Below, piece by piece: positions 11,903-23,731 of a stretch of 64,000 bases of DNA. Numbering within the stretch: position 1 is the stretch's first letter; every line of letters starts with the position of its first letter. The notes under the pieces are model-generated. The model had not been told where the DNA came from and did not search any database. It saw nothing but the letters and a program-made list of their open reading frames with translations. Source of the DNA: Euryodendron excelsum. Lineage: Eukaryota; Streptophyta; Magnoliopsida; Ericales; Pentaphylacaceae. The stretch covers positions 31,632,501-31,696,500 of the forward strand of contig CM065378.1 in NCBI GenBank assembly GCA_033060915.1, in the 5' to 3' direction. The position numbers and the translations under genes were made by a program.

Positions 11903-14900
11903 ATGGCGGGGCAGTCCCGGAAGTGGATGATCCTGGTGGCCACAATATGGATCCAGGCCTTCACGGGGACCAACTTCGACTTCTCGGCCTACTCGTCACA
12001 GATGAAGGCCGTGCTTGGGATCTCCCAGGTTCAGCTCAACTATTTGGCAGTCGCGTCTGACCTTGGAAAGGCCTTCGGCTGGTCCTCTGGCCTCGCCTCC
12101 ATGTGCCTCCCACTGTGGGCCGTCATGTTCATCTCCGCCTTCATGGGTCTCTTTGGCTATGGCCTTCAGTGGCTTGTTATTCGGAATATCATTAGCTTGC
12201 CTTATTTTGTGGTTAGCTCTTTCTCTCTCCATACAACATTTACGTATGTCTACATACATCACGAATGTGCCTGTATTTGGGAAGTTCGTCTCATGAATCA
12301 TGATGATCATGTCTAGCATGGCCTGATATGGAGAGGAATGGGTAATGGGTTTTTTTCGTGGGCGTTTTTGGATTATAATTGTCAGTGCTTAACTGGAGAG
12401 AGCATTTCAACTGAATATACATGTGCATGGGTATGTAAATGTGTTTGTGCATGTATATGTGTTTATACATCGGTGTTTCTTGATATGTTCAAGTGTTTCG
12501 GTGTGTCAATGTGTTTATGTATGTATATGTATATATGTTTATACAATGGTGATTGGTCTTTCTTCTTCTGGATTTCTCTGCTTTTTGTATAACAATGGGA
12601 TGTCATGTTGTTTTTGGTCTTTTGAATGGATTTTCAGTTACGTGTTAAAAAAAAACCACCATCACCAGAAGTAGCCTCGTTTGGTAACGATTTTTTAAAA
12701 ATAATTTTTTAAATTAATTTACCAAACTTGATCTCCGCAATTTTTAGAAAACAGAAATCAATAACAATCAAAGTTTGGTAAATTAATTTAAATGAAAATC
12801 TCTATTTTATTTATTAAGTTATTGACACGTCATCTAAAATAACAATCAAGAGTCTAAATGAGTTGATTTAAAACTTATTTGAAAATAAATAATTTTGTGT
12901 AAGATCACAATTTTTTAACCAATTTTCATCACTGCATTCTCATTGCATTTTCAGATATTATATCCCACACACAAAGAATTAATTACAAATACATTTTTTG
13001 AATTATGACTTAGTATCACTATACCACATAAACTCTAAAACGTAACAAGTTGACCCCTGAAATTATTAATTTATATTGATCAACCCCTCCTGTTAACAAT
13101 TCGTTAGAAAAATAGATAAAAAATTATTATTTGACTTGTACATTTTCACAAAAGTATAATTTTATATCTAAATTAGTTTTCTTTTGTTATAATAATTGTC
13201 TAATTACTTAAATATTCTTTAAAATAACATATAAATACAGGGACAATATAAAGAGTATTTCAATTATTAGACAACTATTACAAAAATCTAATATAATTTA
13301 AGTATAAAATAAATTTTTATAAATATATGCAAGTTATATGAGAATTTTTTTCATCTACTTTCTTAACTCATTGCTAATTACTATTATATTGCTAACAAAA
13401 ACGGGGTCAACTTATTTTTTTTAGAGTTTATTGGGTATAATAATATTGAATCATAATTGATGAGATAAGGTTGTAAGAAACCCAAAAAAAAAAATCATTC
13501 AACATAGACCTCTAGCCGTTACAGCGTTTTCTAAATTCTAATTATGGATGAGAATGGTTTATTGTGTAATTCGAGACAGGTATTTCTCCTCTGTTTGTTG
13601 GCTGGCTGCAGCATTTGCTGGTTCAACACCGTCTGTTTCGTCTTGTGCAACCGAAATTTCCCATCCAATCGACCACTCGCAATCTCTCTCACAGTGAGCT
13701 TCAATGGCGTGAGTGCAGCCTTATACACCCTCGCGGCCAATGCAATAAACCCATCATCCTACGCTTTATACCTTCTTCTCAATGCCATCGTCCCCCTCAT
13801 CACCTCCATGGCAGCTCTTGTCCCAGTTCTCCGGCAACCCCCTTCGACCCCCCTCCTTCCCGATGCCGTCCACCACGACTCCCTCATATTCCTCCTCCAA
13901 AATTCCCTAGCCGTTGTCACCGGCATCTATCTCCTCCTCCTGAGTTCAACAGACTCATCAACAGCTCGTCTCCTATTCGGTGGCGCCATTTTCCTCCTCC
14001 TCCTCCCCCTAGGCATCCCGGGTATTTTATACGCCCGAGACTGGTTCCTTCGTGCAATCCATTCGAGCTTTCACCTTCAAGGCTCGAGCTTCATTCTTGT
14101 CGATGTGGATGATCTTGAGCTTCACAAAGAGCTCGTTGCCAGTGAGACCAGTAGCTTAGGAAATGAAGCTGGTCACCTTGTGGATAGTGATGGATCCACA
14201 ATAACCAGGCAGAACACTGGAGGCAGCGAAGGATTTTGTGAGACGGTGATGGAGAAAGACCGGTTGGTGGTGCTCGGGGAAGAGCACAAGGCCTGGATGC
14301 TTGTGGGTAGGCTAGATTTTTGGCTATATTACATTGCATATTTCTGTGGAGGAACAATTGGGTTAGTGTATAGTAATAATCTTGGGCAGATTGCACAGTC
14401 ACTTGGACAAGGTTCAGAGACCTCAACTCTAATTACACTCTATTCGTCCTTCTCCTTCTTTGGCCGCCTGCTTTCTGCTGCCCCGGACTTCATGCGAGTG
14501 TAAGTAATCCAACTTTCTTGGGATTTTTTTTTTGGAATGCCATAACAACGAAGAATGACTTCTACTTAACAATGTTATATTGATCTCTAATGGCTTGTAT
14601 AGAAAAAAGAAAATAAGAATAAGGATAAAGTACTCTTTCTATCATTACAGTTTATGCTTAATTGTGACAACCAACCCCTTACTTATTGTTAAGTTGTAAT
14701 ATAAATTTTTTGTCCAGTTAATAGACAATTTCCATGAGGAACTAAAGTCGAATTTTGTGTAAAGTGTAAGAGTGTTAAGTGTGATAACTCTGAAATGTCA
14801 ATTATTTTTTTGTCCTTAATATAATTACAAGTAAAATATATGATTATTACAGTCAACATTTCTATACTTTATACCTAATCTTACTTTAGTTTGCTGTAGG

Positions 14901-15712
14901 CAGTTTTTGTTAGATGAAGAATGGTAGCCGATGAAATGTACACATTGCAACTTGATCATAAACGTGAAAGATTTGGTTGTTATAATTGAAAAATGAATGA
15001 CAAATAAAATTCGGTATCGAGTGTAGCGCTGATAAGCGTAACCTAAGAACAACAATAAATGCAAGATTATTGTGCTTATGGAGGGAAATAAATCTCTCCT
15101 TGCTAGTTTTAGAAATTCATGCCAAGTTCAATGCATAAAACTCAACTAGAGCTTTGTTTATGAAGATGCTTCAAGATTCTGTAATAACAACAACATTTAT
15201 GCAGCCAAAAAAAAAAAAAAAAGAACCTTTTTAGCACTAAACAAGATGTCCATTTGTGCAGGAAGGTCTATTTTGCAAGGACTGGGTGGCTGGCCATTGC
15301 ACTAGTGCCAACCCCAATTGCCTTCTTCTTGCTAGCTACATCAGGCAGTGCCGCGGCATTGCAGGCAGGCACCGCGCTGATCGGGTTGAGCTCCGGATTC
15401 ATATTTGCCGCTGCAGTTTCAGTAACATCCGAGCTGTTTGGTCCTAATAGTGTGGGTGTCAACCACAACATTCTCATCAGCAACATTCCGGTCGGGTCAC
15501 TTGTCTATGGTCTCCTTGCTGCTCTTGTTTATGATGCCAATGCACGTCCAAGTTTCGGAAGCTCCTTCGTGTGCATGGGGCGAAAATGCTATTTCTTAAC
15601 TTTTGTGTGGTGGGGATGCATCTCTGTTTTGGGGCTAGCATCAAGTGTGATGTTGTTCTTGAGAACTCGACCAAGTTATGACCGATTTGAGAAGGCCCGG
15701 GTATCTACTTAA
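11903..15712 (+). CDS. Nodulin-like major facilitator superfamily transporter, At4g19450-like
   Basis: Three coding exons: 11903-12211, 13580-14499 and 15262-15712, giving 559 residues in continuous phase. Intron 1 has donor GTTAGC and acceptor GACAG; intron 2 has GTAAGT and TGCAG. The ATG at 11903 is preferred because the in-frame codon before it is TTG. The start, MAGQSRKWMILVATIWIQAF, is the typical nodulin-like domain, followed by GTNFDFSAYSSQMK. Around twelve hydrophobic segments are visible, with a hydrophilic loop rich in E, D and S encoded near 14100-14290. The C-terminal MFS half includes FGGRLLSA-like text, LFGPNSVGVNHNILISNIP and FVWWGCISVLGLASS. The substrate of this clade is not established. 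Intron 1 carries two foldback elements. It lies between the PPR and GT4 genes, the same neighbours as At4g19450 in Arabidopsis as I recall. Confidence 0.93.
12708..12792. repeat. Perfect 22-bp inverted repeat in MFS intron 1
   Basis: Positions 12708-12729 and 12771-12792 are exact reverse complements containing TTTGGTAAATTAATTT, separated by 41 bases. Another CGTTTGGTAACG-like motif at 12677 suggests this is the end of a decayed MITE. Confidence 0.7.
13001..13458. mobile_element. Foldback MITE in MFS intron 1
   Basis: The ends pair over about 55 bases: AATTATGACTTAGTATCA on the left against the reverse complement of the right end. Shared blocks include ATAAACTCTAAAA and AAGTTGACCCC. Inner segments pair too: TAATTGTCTAATTACTTAAA against the complement of TTCAATTATTAGACAACTA. 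Almost the whole 458 bp can fold into one long hairpin. No coding capacity. Family not assigned; no clear target duplication seen. Confidence 0.65.
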
Positions 15713-16676
15713 CTCTATTAACAGCTTGTGATATGATGTTGGGTCCGAGTAAAGAGTCGGGGAATTATACATTGTATATAAATGTTAATATTTACTTTTA
15801 TCACTGTTTGATGTAAGATAATAGGAACTTAAAAGCCTAGCTCACAATTTGATTTATAGTTTGCGACAATTAAAAAAAATGTCCTGTTTTCACGAATGGG
15901 TTATGAATGCTTAATGTTATATCAAGTCTTGACTCACCCTTACATGTGATGTTGGCTCATTGTTAACTTTAATTAAAAGAGCATATGAAATGTTTCAATT
16001 TTGACATAGAACTATGTCTTGCTCATGGCTGGAACCACTTTATCCCATGCCTCTTGATTGTGCTGTGGATTTTCAAAGTTGGCATTCAATATTATTATTG
16101 ACTGCATGCTGGTATGTACAACTACAAAAGACAACTATGCTATTTTTGTTGCAGGGTGTCCAGTCTTTCGACTGACTACTCTCTCGAAATCATGTAAGGC
16201 AAATGTCTACACGAATTTTCTAAACTTTATGCATTACAAAATTATGATGGGCCACAAGAGGGGAGAGGAGACATGGGAAAAGATTAAACTAGAGACTTTA
16301 TGCTTAACTTGAGTAGTAGTTGACCACTAGCCGCGCCTTGTGGTTATGCGAAAACCTAAACATGACTACCACATGTAGTAATGCAATGTTGAAACAAAAA
16401 TAGTAACGCTAAAAATATTGATAGAGAAATTCTATCCAAAATGATCTATTAAATTTTGTTCCTATCATTTTAAAATATATTAATGACTCATTAGGAACTT
16501 TAATTGCCAAAATGTAATTATCACATCCTTCTAGCTCGTTAGAGATTAGAATGCATAAAAAAAATATGTTGTAGGATTAGAATTTTTCATTGAATAACAA
16601 AGGCAGATATAAAGAGGATGCCAAGTATGAATTCCAAGAAGACCAAAAACCATTAAAAAATAAAACTCTCTATAAC
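15713..16676. other. Convergent 3' flanks of the MFS and GT4 genes
   Basis: Non-coding. The MFS gene ends from the left and the glycosyltransferase from the right, so both 3' UTRs and poly(A) signals should lie here. The frame at 16058-16312 shows no recognisable protein. Confidence 0.5.
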
Positions 16677-18158
16677 CTAAGGGTAAGCACAAAACGTTTC
16701 ATTCTTGATACAAAGGAACAATCTCTCATACGCTAAAGCCATTTTACGTGCAGCAAACATGGAAGCCGCATAACCTCTGCACGCCTTTCCTCTCTGGGCT
16801 AGCGTCTTCGATCCTTCAGCCACCACCGCTTCCAATGCCTCCAACAGCGACTCCACATTCGGAGCAAACATGTAGCCAAACTCCTTCTCAACAACAATAG
16901 TCCCTTTGATGCTAGGAAACCTCGATGCCATCACTGGTTTCCCACTCATCATTGCCTCCATGAGAGTAAGATCAAGCCCCTGCGGCCTCAATGTCGGGTT
17001 CACAAAAATATCGATGGCGTTATAGAAAGCTCGCAATTCGGCCGGCTTCATAGACCCCAAAACTATGGCTTGAGGCCCTAAATCCTTGTACCGCTGCTCC
17101 CACGGTCCCGAGCCGGCCACGACCAAGTAGACATTAGAGTGATTAGATTTAAGCATGGAAAAGGCTTCATGGAGAAGCGGATGGCCTTTATCTTTTACTA
17201 GCCTTCCGGCGACACCAAGAACTAGACTTGCATTTTGAGGGACCCCAATATTAGACCTGAAATCATGGCCTAATCTATGATCTTCTCTAAAATCGTCTTC
17301 GTTGACGCCGTTGACGATTACATGAACTCTTCTTGGTGGGATTTGGTAGACGTCCCTTAGCATTTCGCCGCAACTGTCACTTATAGCAACGTGGTGTGCG
17401 TAGTTCTTGAAGAATCTGATCTCGTTGAGTACTTTTGGGATCACCCCTTCTAGGCTCTTTTTGAACGCCGGCGAAATTGGGTCGCCGGGTCTTTGTGCCA
17501 AGTCTTGATATATCGATGATTGCATGCTCTCGAGGGCTATGCCGTGCCACGAGACGGCGAGGTTGGGGAGATGGCGGGCTAGCCAGTGAGGAAGAGCCAC
17601 GCTTTCCGAGTGAACCACGTCGAACGGTTCGAGCCGGTTCTCTTCTTCGAACTGCTCCCATGCCTTGTTGTAACGCCACCGGCCCGGTTCGCCCTCGTGG
17701 CAGTGAATGAACGGCGACAAATTACTTGGGCTGCCCTCGTCGTGGTTGAGCTCTTGAGAAACAGTTGTGGTGTTATCGTCCAGAGGTGAAGTGAAAACAT
17801 GAACCCTGTGGCCGCGGCGGGCCAGAGCCGTGTGGAGGGTGTGGGCGTGGCGCTCCATGCCGCCCGGGGTGGACCCAATTGGCCATTTTCTTGAGAAGAC
17901 AGCGATTTTTAGTTTGGCCGGTGGGGGGTTGTTTCCGGCGAATGATAGGCGGTTCCAGGGGAATTCGGCGGCGCGGAGGTCGCCGGACCAGGGCTTGACT
18001 TGGGTGGAGAGGGTGGTGCAGATGGAAGTTGTGGGGGTGTGGAGGAGGAGGAGTGCGGGGATGGTGAAGAGGACAATGAAGAAGAGGGTGGTGGAGAGGC
18101 TGGATTGGAGGGAGAGAATTGGCTTCTTGGGTTTGTTGTTGTTGTTGATCAACGCCAT
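16677..18158 (-). CDS. Family-4 glycosyltransferase, At4g19460-like, membrane-anchored
   Basis: Single exon, 493 residues from the ATG at 18158. A longer frame to 18176 would need a TTG start and is not used. Residues about 21-39 form one hydrophobic anchor after a Lys-rich start, so a type II Golgi or ER topology is likely. The donor-side GT-B fold follows: KIAVFSRKWPIGSTPGGMER, then ARRGHRVHVFTSP. The C-terminal domain shows GVAGRLVKDKGHPLL, YLVVAGSGPWE, IDIFVNPTLRPQGLDLTLME and GKPVMASRFPSI. In most GT4 enzymes the pair of glutamates in the EX7E motif contacts donor and acceptor. Here the first is Gln (PQGLDLTLME), and I recall the same Gln in the Arabidopsis homologue. Sugar donor and acceptor are unknown. 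It is convergent with the MFS gene. Confidence 0.92.
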   Translation of the reverse strand: MALINNNNKPKKPILSLQSSLSTTLFFIVLFTIPALLLLHTPTTSICTTLSTQVKPWSGDLRAAEFPWNRLSFAGNNPPPAKLKIAVFSRKWPIGSTPGGMERHAHTLHTALARRGHRVHVFTSPLDDNTTTVSQELNHDEGSPSNLSPFIHCHEGEPGRWRYNKAWEQFEEENRLEPFDVVHSESVALPHWLARHLPNLAVSWHGIALESMQSSIYQDLAQRPGDPISPAFKKSLEGVIPKVLNEIRFFKNYAHHVAISDSCGEMLRDVYQIPPRRVHVIVNGVNEDDFREDHRLGHDFRSNIGVPQNASLVLGVAGRLVKDKGHPLLHEAFSMLKSNHSNVYLVVAGSGPWEQRYKDLGPQAIVLGSMKPAELRAFYNAIDIFVNPTLRPQGLDLTLMEAMMSGKPVMASRFPSIKGTIVVEKEFGYMFAPNVESLLEALEAVVAEGSKTLAQRGKACRGYAASMFAARKMALAYERLFLCIKNETFCAYP

Positions 18159-20041
18159 TTCTGAATTGTTTCTCAAAACTAAGGGCGGATCAGAGATGTG
18201 TTTTGTTTATGAATTCTGTAAAATTTCAAACTGAAAAGTTTCAAGCATGGAGGCTTTGTGGGGAGGTAGGCACGCATTAGGCAAGTGGGTTTGGGGTTGA
18301 AGTTTTGCTTTAAGTGCGTTTCTCACGCCTCTACTTAGAAAAGGATTGGACTCCTAGGGCCTCAGCCTAACATTTTGCGACTAAGTTTTATTGGCAATAT
18401 TAGGATAATAAAAAAAATATACATGTGTGCAATTAATTAATGTTTGTTATCGGGCAATCAGAGCCATCCGATCGATGACCATATTGTCGTTTTTTCATGA
18501 TCTATCCGATATTTGGAGATATATATATATATATATATATGGATTGAGATCATGTTATGGGATCAAAAGATTCGGTTCATGTAATTAAAATTTAAGTAAA
18601 CCTATACAAAGAGAAAATTCTTAAAAAAATTTCATACTGATGATTGATGAGTCTAAATAAAAGCCTTTGCTAACTATTTTCTTGAATTCTTAAAAGGTCA
18701 CCATCTACATAAATTATGTAAATTTCATCTTAATGCATCACATAAATAATGAATGATTATGAAGGAGGTATGAGGAAGGATTGAACTTAAAAATTTTTGC
18801 TTAGCATGAAAACGAGCCAATCACTGAATCAACTCTTGTGGTTCACTACTATTTAGAGATTATACCATCCAAATTGCCATCTTTCATTCTCTATGATCAG
18901 GAAGAAAACAAAATTATTCTGAAAATGTTTTCGATTTGTATTTAGTCACTATTATGATAGTAAAAAAAAACAAAAAATAAAAAATAAACTCATCAGTCTT
19001 GGCAAGTGACATTGCTTGATGATTGCTTTTGGTTTCTAAAAGCTAGCCCCAAGTCAACCATAATGGGTTAGCTCAAAACAGACGCATTTGAACGTAAATT
19101 TGGACTAAACAGAGGCCTTTGCATTCACTTGAAGCAGGGCTTGAGTGTTCTGTGATGCAATTATTTGATTTGAATGCCATGCAATGTTGACTTTGTTAAG
19201 CCAACACCCCTTTTTTGCTTGGCCTCGAAGCACTGTGTACAGCTTCGCTTTGCTCCCTTTGCAAGCTCCTCCATTCTGTGACTTTGCGTGCGTATGATAA
19301 AGTATTTGTGCCTATTTAATGTGCTGTTTTTATCTGTTATTCACATGAAGCTGATTATGTTTTGAAGGAAATGGTTTATGGTAACCCTGATGGGTAGTCC
19401 TATAGAGATAGAGAAAAGTTGTAAATTCATGTCTTAAATTGGGAAGATGACAATCCTTTGAGACCAAATCAAGAGATTTATCTCTTGTAAATTTTTTACA
19501 TTTGGTGTGAATGGTTTATTTTTGATCAGACTGTGAGAGAAAATTAGTTGAAGTATCCTAAGCTGCCCGAACACGCTTGACCACATAACTGGAAAAATAA
19601 AAAGAGAAATGGTTTTGGTAAGGTGTGTGTTGTTTTTGGGTCACTGCTAACTGGTGCACACAATGACCATTCGTGTAGTCTCATGCCCTCCAAGACCACT
19701 TCTCCCAAGGGCCCCTCTGACTAATGTGGGCTGGCCCTCAGTGAAATATTCAAGACGATCACATGGATCTGAAGCCGGTTGCTAGAGAATGAACCAAGAT
19801 CCGCACTGTTCAGTTGGGCCAAATTGGGCTTGGACTGTACTAAAAAGCTGTCTAATGCTTGGGCAAACTGTGCCAGACCAAGATAGGTCATGGGCTTTGT
19901 CAATAAAGCAGGGGCCTATTATGCCAACTACAAAGGCCTTTGGGCTTTTATTTAAGGCTAAACTGGGCTGAAATAGCTAATTGTTGTTGTGTTCAGAGGT
20001 TTCTGTTTCCTTTCTGAAGCAATTTGTCTCCCAGAAAACAA
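18159..20041. other. Intergenic between GT4 and the first MITE of the TTA/TAA family
   Basis: No gene seen. Contains a (AT)n run at about 18519-18540 and the GT4 promoter region just above 18158. The frames at 19721-19971 have no family resemblance. Confidence 0.5.
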
Positions 20042-20188
20042 CAGCCTGTTCGGAACTTGTAGGAATGGAAGAAGAAATAAAATAATTTATTTTTCTTTCG
20101 GTTTTTAACTTAGAAAAGAAAATTCAAATTATTTTTTGTAAAATTTCTCTCTCACTTTCTTTCTCTTCCTCAAGTTCCAAATAGGCTA
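20042..20188. mobile_element. Short MITE, AGCCTGTT..AACTTG family, copy 1
   Basis: Ends AGCCTGTTCGGAACTTG and, at the right, CAAGTTCCAAATAGGCT, an inverted pair with few mismatches. It is 147 bp and flanked by CAA on the left and TAA on the right, consistent with an aged TAA duplication. Related copies are at 39451 and 44671. The terminal sequence and three-base target suggest the Tourist/PIF-Harbinger type. Confidence 0.6.
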
Positions 20189-20542
20189 TAAGATGGCACA
20201 ACAAATATGATTGCATTATGAAACCCAAAGCCATTGAACAAACATGAATATAATTGAAAAATTCCTTAAATTGTCGCTCAATAAAAACTCAAAACATTAA
20301 AATCTCATCACTAGATCCTAAAAATTTAAAACCAGGGGCACCCACAAGAGAAAAGGATGTTTCCCAAAAAAAGCAAGTCAAGATCTCGGACAAAACATCA
20401 GCATTACAAAAAATAGTAATAACAACTAATGGCCATTATAAATGGAAAAAAAATTTAAGACACTGGACTCTGAATTTCTACTAAATATTAACCAAAAACA
20501 GAGCATTCTACCTCTCGTAGGTAGACAAGAGCCTTCATGTCA

Positions 20543-22344
20543 TCAAATAAGATCAGCAACATTTGCAGGCAGCTCTTCAATCACCACATTGTAGAATTTC
20601 TGTATGTCATGCATCATCTTCTCATCATGTGTGATCACAAAGTTGATTGCTGCACCTTTCCTTCCAAATCTTCCGCCACGTCCAATCCGGTGGAGGTAGT
20701 TCTCCGGTTGAGTTGGCAAGTCATAGTTAATAACCAAAGAAACCTGCTGCACATCAATCCCCCGGGCCAAGAGGTCCGTAGTGATGAGCACCCGAGAGGA
20801 ACCAGAACGAAACTCGCGCATAATAACTTCCCTAGCGTTCTGGTCCATGTCTCCATGGGTGGCCGACACGGTGTGATCGCGGCCCCTCATTTGGTCAGCG
20901 AGCCAATCAACCTTGCGTCTGGTATTGACAAAGATTATGCTCTGAGTGATGACCAAAGTCTCGTATAGGTCACAGAGGGTGTCGAGTTTCCACTCTTCCT
21001 TGTCAACGTTGACATAGAATTGCCTGATACCTTCGAGGGTGAGCTCGTCCCGTTTCACAAGAATCCTTACGGGCTTATTCATGAATTTCTTGGTTACCTC
21101 AAGAGCTTCAGGTGGCATTGTGGCAGAAAACACACCAACCTGGATTCTCTGGGGAAGTAGCTGAAAAATATCATAGATCTGCATAGAAACCCAACAATTA
21201 CATAATTTAACATATCTAAAAAAAATCAACGATGATCTGCAAAGAAAGCCAAGAATCGAAGCCATTTCCATGTTTTTGTTTTCTAAAATACCAATGATAA
21301 GAATATTGGATGTCAACTTCAATTAGTAAGCAACACCTATGATATTCTAGGAGATTATGGAATTATAGCCATTGTAAGACGCATTAAAGGTTTTGTTACC
21401 TATAAGAAACAGAAGCCTATAAATTTTGTGGTACCACATAATCTCATTCCGGAAAAGAACCAAACAACCCCCAAATATAGCACGGTAAGAGGAGAAGAAG
21501 ACCTACGTTATCTTTAAAACCTTTAGAAAGCATTTCATCGGCCTCATCCAAAACAAACATTCTGATGTAATTGGGACGAAGAGAATGTCTTTGTAATAGG
21601 TCGTAGACACGACCAGGAGTGCCAACAACGACATGGAGCCCTGCAGCAAGGAGACGTTGATCCTCGCGGACACTTGTCTTACCAACACAAGCATGAACCT
21701 TAACATCCAAATAATAACCAAGCTCTCGCATGAACTTCTCAATCTGTTGCGCAAGTTCTCGAGTAGGAACAAGAACCAAGTTCTGGCATTCCACAAGTTC
21801 ATAGTCCAGCTGCTGCAGGATTCCAGAGCAGAACGTCGCTGTTTTACCAGTACCAGATTGTGCTTGCTGAATTACATCAAGACCTTCGCAGAAGGGGACA
21901 ATTCCCCTTTGTTGAATTGCAGATGGCGTCTCAATACCTTCACAGACAGAGAGGTTGCTCGAACACACAAAACCACATCAATTAAAGGAAGTAAAAAGAG
22001 GAAGAAATCAACCAGAAATATATATATATACCACATCCATAAATGCCTTTGAGAAGGTTCTCATTCAAGTTCATTTTCTCGAAACTGTCATAAACTTCAT
22101 CATATGTGGTAAAGAATTCTTTCTCATCATTGGAAAGCCTACACTCATCAGTCAAACAAATTTCAGAAACCCATAGGTGAACTGACAGAATTATTATAGA
22201 AATACACAAAAATCCCCAAGAAAAAAAATTCACCAAATAAAAAAAGAAGAGAGAGAGAGACAGGAACGAGGCTTACAATTCATTCATTCTGCTGTCATAG
22301 TGTTGAGCACTAAATTTTGATCCTTCGTAAGCTAATTCAGCCAT
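20543..22344 (-). CDS. eIF4A-like DEAD-box RNA helicase, divergent copy
   Basis: Four coding exons on the minus strand: 22344-22277, 22138-22032, 21937-21507 and 21178-20543. They give 413 residues, the usual eIF4A length, in perfect phase. eIF4A unwinds mRNA leaders in the eIF4F cap-binding complex. Visible motifs: IQQ at 66-68, AQSGTGKT at 84-91, PTRELAQ at 116-122, DEAD at 189-192, SAT at 220-222, and ARGID at 340-344. Departures from canonical eIF4A: Ile60 for the Q-motif Phe, Gly-Lys (144-145) for Gly-Gly in the GG motif, and HRIGRGGR for HRIGRSGR at 365-372. Changes also occur near the C-terminus ([12 protein letters not shown]). It lies head-to-head with a canonical copy at 28499-30654 that has the same intron positions. 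The open frame suggests a working but specialised, or recently relaxed, paralogue. Confidence 0.9.
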
Positions 22345-22355
22345 GATTGTAACAA

Positions 22356-23288
22356 CTGAAAAAATAGCAACAAATAAATAAATAAAGGAAGGAAGCATAT
22401 CAAAATAAAACAATATACTATCAAATTCAATAATTATATTTCCAACCCAAAATATAGAGTTGACTGCAAAATATTTCTGCTCCGGGTTTATTTAAACTGC
22501 CAATCATATTTAAGATTTACAAAGAAATACCAATCAAATACACCAGGGAAAAATCATAATGGAAGTAGTAACTAAAATCACGGATACTACCTCCCCACTG
22601 GATAGTTTTTCCATCCTATGGAGACATAGGGAGAAGAATAAGAAGGAGAAGAAAAAGGAAAAGCTTCAATATCAGTATCCTCACCAATAACTAACCTAAA
22701 TAGCAAAGAACAAGCGAGAAAGCATTATATATGTTTGTGATTTTTTGTGGGTATATTCATGTCCACCCGTGCGTGATTTATTCATTTATGTACTTTGATA
22801 TTCTTCAATTTTAGAAAACGATCCAACAAAACTTTGGTTGCTCTAAGTTCTAACAAAACAGAACACTTTCAAAAAAAATAAAAAAATAACACTGAATTTC
22901 TAACAAAGCAATTTCTCTCCAAAGCTTCACCCAAAAACACCCACACAAACAAAAAAAGTCTCTACATTTGAGAAATCCCTTTTGATATTCCCAAAAAAAT
23001 TTTGTTCGTAAACAACAAACGCAATCAATCACCAAATCACAATAACAACATACAAAGCAGTCTCCATCAAAACCCCAGGATAAACAACAACAACAACAAA
23101 AACCAAAACAAAAAACGAAAAGAATTGGATTAAATCAGAACCATGAAGACATATATATACATATATATCCAATCATATAGCAAACGTTAGACACTAACCC
23201 ATCTCTAATCAACAGGAAGCCAAATCAATGCATCTATACATACATATACAAATTAATACAAATACATATATAAGGAATCGAGGAGTAC
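22356..23288 (-). other. Probable 5' UTR intron of the divergent eIF4A
   Basis: On the minus strand a donor GTACTC at 23288 and an acceptor TTTTTTCAG ending at 22356 bracket 933 bases. The exon resumes 11 bases before the ATG. A leader intron of similar placement exists in the sister copy. Splice sites are read by eye. Confidence 0.55.
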
Positions 23289-23438
23289 CCAATTTCTTTT
23301 GTTCGACTTGAGACGCAGAGACTAAGGGTTAGAGCTTTTCACAACTCTTAAAGGATCTGAAAACGAAAGGATTTTTCTTTTCTGAGAGAGCGCTGTTGAG
23401 CAATAAAAAAAACATGCCAATGTTCAGAGTTCAAACGC

Positions 23439-23448
23439 CTATTTATAG
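23439..23448 (-). promoter_or_regulatory. TATA box of the divergent eIF4A
   Basis: CTATAAATAG on the minus strand, about 150 bases upstream of the inferred leader-intron donor, predicting a start near 23410. A BSK-type gene fragment begins on the other strand at 23732, so the region between is a divergent promoter. Confidence 0.6.
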
Positions 23449-23537
23449 TGTTTGGCGAAAATTAAATAAAGCAATTTTTATCTTTTCATGGTATTTTACA
23501 CCAAGTATACTTCGGACAAAAGTCGGTTTATTGATAA

Positions 23538-23626
23538 AGATTAAGAATTCGAGATTATGTAGAATCTAATTAATTTAGGAATTTTATTTTCAATAGGATT
23601 AGGAATTTAGGATTGGTTTTTATTCT
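23538..23626. repeat. 89-bp direct repeat, copy A
   Basis: Matches 24623-24711 at 86 of 89 positions in the same orientation. Contains TTAGGAATTTTATTTTCAAT. It sits between the eIF4A TATA box and the kinase fragment's start codon. Confidence 0.85.
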
Positions 23627-23648
23627 CTTCACTTCACTTGTGCGCAAC

Positions 23649-23652
<4 letters not shown>

Positions 23653-23693
<41 letters not shown>
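23653..23693. repeat. (TC)n microsatellite
   Basis: About 20 TC units just upstream of the kinase fragment's ATG, likely in its 5' leader. Confidence 0.9.
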
Positions 23694-23698
<5 letters not shown>

Positions 23699-23731
23699 AA
23701 ATTTCGGTAGTTCACTAGAACCCAACTCAAA

